The notes under the pieces are model-generated. The model was not told where the DNA came from. It worked only from the letters and a program-made list of their open reading frames with translations, and made no database searches. Both the position numbers and the translations under genes were made by a program. From Gnetum montanum (taxonomy: Eukaryota > Streptophyta > Gnetopsida > Gnetales > Gnetaceae), in NCBI GenBank assembly GCA_015680685.1, contig MNCI01015768.1, positions 3,372-64,277 of the forward strand: a stretch of 60,906 bases of DNA, written 5' to 3'. Positions 59,126-60,906 of the stretch are shown here, piece by piece. The stretch's first letter is position 1; every line of letters starts with the position of its first letter.

Positions 59126-59200
59126 GTCCTTTGAACCAATCTGATGTGCGTTTCTGCTGGAATTGCGAATCTTTGCCTGAGGCCGACTCGTAATTTTCAC

Positions 59201-59275
59201 GGTGTTTCAATGGCCCCTCTTTGTTGACGGTTAGAGGGCGTGCCCGAAGGACGTCGACAAAGAATGCGAAACACC
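59201..59275 (-). other. PPT and conserved hairpin at the 3' LTR junction, element 4
   Basis: GGTGTTTC (59201-59208) pairs with GAAACACC (59268-59275); CTTTGTTGACG (59219-59229) pairs with CGTCGACAAAG (59252-59262), allowing one G-T pair. The purine-rich strand reads CAACAAAGAGGGGCCAT up to the LTR in coding orientation. Confidence 0.85.
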
Positions 59276-60239
59276 GAATTGGCAGAAGTAAGAACAGCAT
59301 TCATCCATGGCTACTCAAGTATTGCTCTGTCCACGTGAACGAGAAAGATTGGTGGGTATAGGAGAGAAAGGGATGTAACTGAAAACGGGTTCGGAACAAA
59401 TGCGACATGTATGTTTATTCAGGTCAACAGGAATGCTTTCAGACGAGCGTAGCGCGTCAATCTGAGATGTCTCTGTTACAAGTTGTAGCAGGAATGCGTG
59501 TGAAAGGAGCGTTGCGCATCACTTTCTGCGATATCTCTGCTAGCGTGAGTGCGGAAAACGAAGACGTGCATATATGGATGTTGTGTATGGGAACTGGGTG
59601 GTGGGGAAGAAGGAAAAAGAAATTGAGGTCAGACGTGTGTTGAGCAAGCCTGAGCAGCCATTTCAACCCGCTGTTGTACTTCACCATTCAGATTGGCGCA
59701 CCTTTGAATGACATCCTCCGAGAGAAGTAACCTACAACCACAAAAGAAAATAGGGGACACCATTGCTTATGGACAAAAGGTGAGGTTCTTGGAACCAATG
59801 CTGTCTGATGTTAACCAGAGCCAATGGACTGTAACTGTTGAGCTGTAGCACTTGAGCGGAGCCGCCAATCCTGATGATTCGGCACTGCATACCTTCGCCA
59901 AAAGGCATCAGACGCAGTGCAGCTCACTGGTTGCACCGGGAACCGGCCAGATGAATTTGAGAAGCCGGCGTCCGATAGCGATGATTGGCAGAGACTCCTG
60001 GGGCCATGACCAACGAGGATTTCTTTGGGGCTCCGACTAACGAGGCTAAACTCCCAGAGCTGCTACCACTGCGGCGGGTGCGGTGGCGATATCTCCGAGG
60101 GATCAGTAAAATGCCTCCTTGCTTGTCCGAGGAATCAGTAGGATGCCGGTGGGGTGGCGATGCTGGTACTATTTTAGTATCCCACCCCGTCTGCTGTGCA
60201 ACTGTACACGAATGATCACGCTCGCTTGAACACGGTAGC
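59276..60239 (-). other. 3' non-coding region of element 4
   Basis: No supported gene. Several frames are open because of high GC content, including a minus-strand frame from 60679 to 59924, but its translation is the repeat array and has no domain. Confidence 0.6.
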
Positions 60240-60712
60240 GGTCTGTACATCCCAGTTTTAATTCTTGGTAGACTACCGTTGCTGGTTTTAAGTCTCAGCA
60301 GACCATGGTCCCAGTTTAAAGTCCGGGCAGACCGAGAAGTGCTAGTTTTACATCGTAGCGGACGATGGTAAGGCTGGTTTATGGTCTCAGCAGACTGTGC
60401 TGTGGATGTCAGTTTCATGTCATGACCCAGGGATAAAGCTGTGCTATTTTTACGTCTCAGTAGACGGCTACATACCTGTGCCAGTTTAGAGTCGTGGCGG
60501 ACGCGTGCAAAAGATGCCAGTTTCTCGTCTTGACGGACCTGTACAACTTTGCCAGTTTTACGTTGTAGCGGACGGTTACCGCTTGCCAGTTTAGCGTCAT
60601 GGCAGACGTGTGCAAAGCATGCCAGTTTTACGTCGTAGCGGACGGTTAGTGCCAGTTTTACGTCGTAGCGGACGTGCAACGCCAGTTTTACGTCGTAGCA
60701 GACGAAAGCTTT
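60240..60712. repeat. Tandem repeats GCCAGTTTTACGTCGTAGCGGACG, element 4
   Basis: About a dozen units with variable spacers; the right-hand ones are near identical (GCCAGTTTTACGTCGTAGCG at about 60620, 60651 and 60681). This is the cleanest version of the repeat type found after integrase and around the intron in elements 2 and 3. Confidence 0.88.
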
Positions 60713-60906
60713 GTCGAAGTACAGCGTTGCTTCGAGGCCTGTCGTGACAGGGCTTAGACTATGTACATACTCATCTGGGAATTCTGGCTCTACGGTTGCG
60801 TGGTTGTCAATTGGCGAAGTTGTTAACTATTCGGCTATCGCCTGGCCTTTCATGGATGATTGGCCAATGTAGTGGAGATCGAATTCCGCGGTGATAGCCT
60901 TCCAGC
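60713..60906 (-). pseudogene. RNase H / aRNase H fragment of element 4, fused to the repeat array
   Basis: In coding direction it matches 11530-11320 of element 2: EFDLHYIGQSS, ATVEPEFPDEYVHS, then ATLYFD, the first residues of the archaeal-type RNase H. It breaks immediately after the first catalytic Asp and runs in frame into the repeat array. The rest of aRNase H and all of integrase are missing. One TAG stop lies near 60832. Confidence 0.75.

Larger units (their letters stand above)
57733..59209 (-). repeat. 3' LTR of element 4
   Basis: A 1477-bp LTR, TGTAACG...GGTGTTTCA on the plus strand. The partner LTR is outside the window, so the boundaries rest on similarity of ends, TATA box and PPT hairpin to elements 2 and 3. 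Confidence 0.8.
57733..60906 (-). mobile_element. Tat-like LTR retrotransposon, element 4 (partial)
   Basis: Begins TGTAACGACAGAAAATG, like element 3 (TGTGGCGACTGAAAATG), coding on the minus strand: only the 3' LTR, PPT and the 3' part of the internal region are in the window. Abundant CpG sites suggest that it is younger than elements 2 and 3. Left target copy is TGGCT (57728-57732); the right one is outside. Integrase is absent where it should be. Confidence 0.8.

Noticed and set aside
59924-60679. 251-codon minus-strand frame as a gene
   Set aside because: It translates the tandem repeat array (repeating VKLA-type words) and GC-rich 3' region; no domain and no conservation in elements 2 and 3.

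Overview
This window is plant nuclear DNA and I can support no ordinary host gene in it. Essentially everything to the right of about position 700 is nested, decayed Ty3/gypsy LTR retrotransposons. The evidence is TG...CA long terminal repeats with 5-bp target duplications, OTA-clade Gag/PR/RT/RNase H/INT domains (Athila-like and Tat/Ogre-like), a second RNase H that is typical of Tat, and reading frames broken mainly by TAG/TAA codons standing where CAG/CAA would be expected. Such old, very large, layered elements fit a big seed-plant genome, perhaps a gymnosperm, but the species cannot be read from the sequence.

Layout. (1) 1-707 is unassigned, fairly CpG-rich flank. (2) Two Athila-like elements, A and B, lie on the plus strand and share one LTR (43211-44101): A internal region 1529-43210, B internal region 44102-57732. 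(3) A is broken inside its pol gene by two large Tat/Ogre-like elements on the minus strand: element 2 (6358-25070, TSD CTAAC) and element 3 (25864-41600, TSD ATCAT). (4) B is broken by element C (45992-54663, TSD CTTTA/CTTTG), a minus-strand, Athila-related, non-autonomous element with gag and a long novel ORF but no pol. (5) B is broken again by element 4 (57733 to the window end), a younger, CpG-rich Tat-like element on the minus strand that lacks integrase in the visible part.

How the parts work together. Elements 2 and 3 have gag-PR and RT-RH-aRH-INT exons separated by a predicted intron of about 6 kb. The splice sites fall at equivalent positions and keep the frame at the same phase in both families. 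Inside each intron, on the opposite strand, is a multi-exon antisense gene whose protein is recognisably conserved between the two families: a globular region with an F-G-[IV]-P-[MI]-D-D motif followed by a charged, coiled-coil-like region. Each family also carries its own short CG-containing word (AGCGTGACC in element 2, TAGCGTAGC in element 3, TTACGCTC/GAGCGTAA in element 4). The word is clustered in the LTR and, for elements 2 and 3, again around the antisense gene (and in the 5' leader of element 2). All three families share a hairpin at the polypurine tract/3' LTR junction and a CTATAAATACC promoter box. The antisense gene plus the family-specific words is the best candidate for an undescribed system in this window: a retrotransposon-encoded factor acting on its own family's DNA. 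That role is inference; the sequence shows only the structure and conservation.
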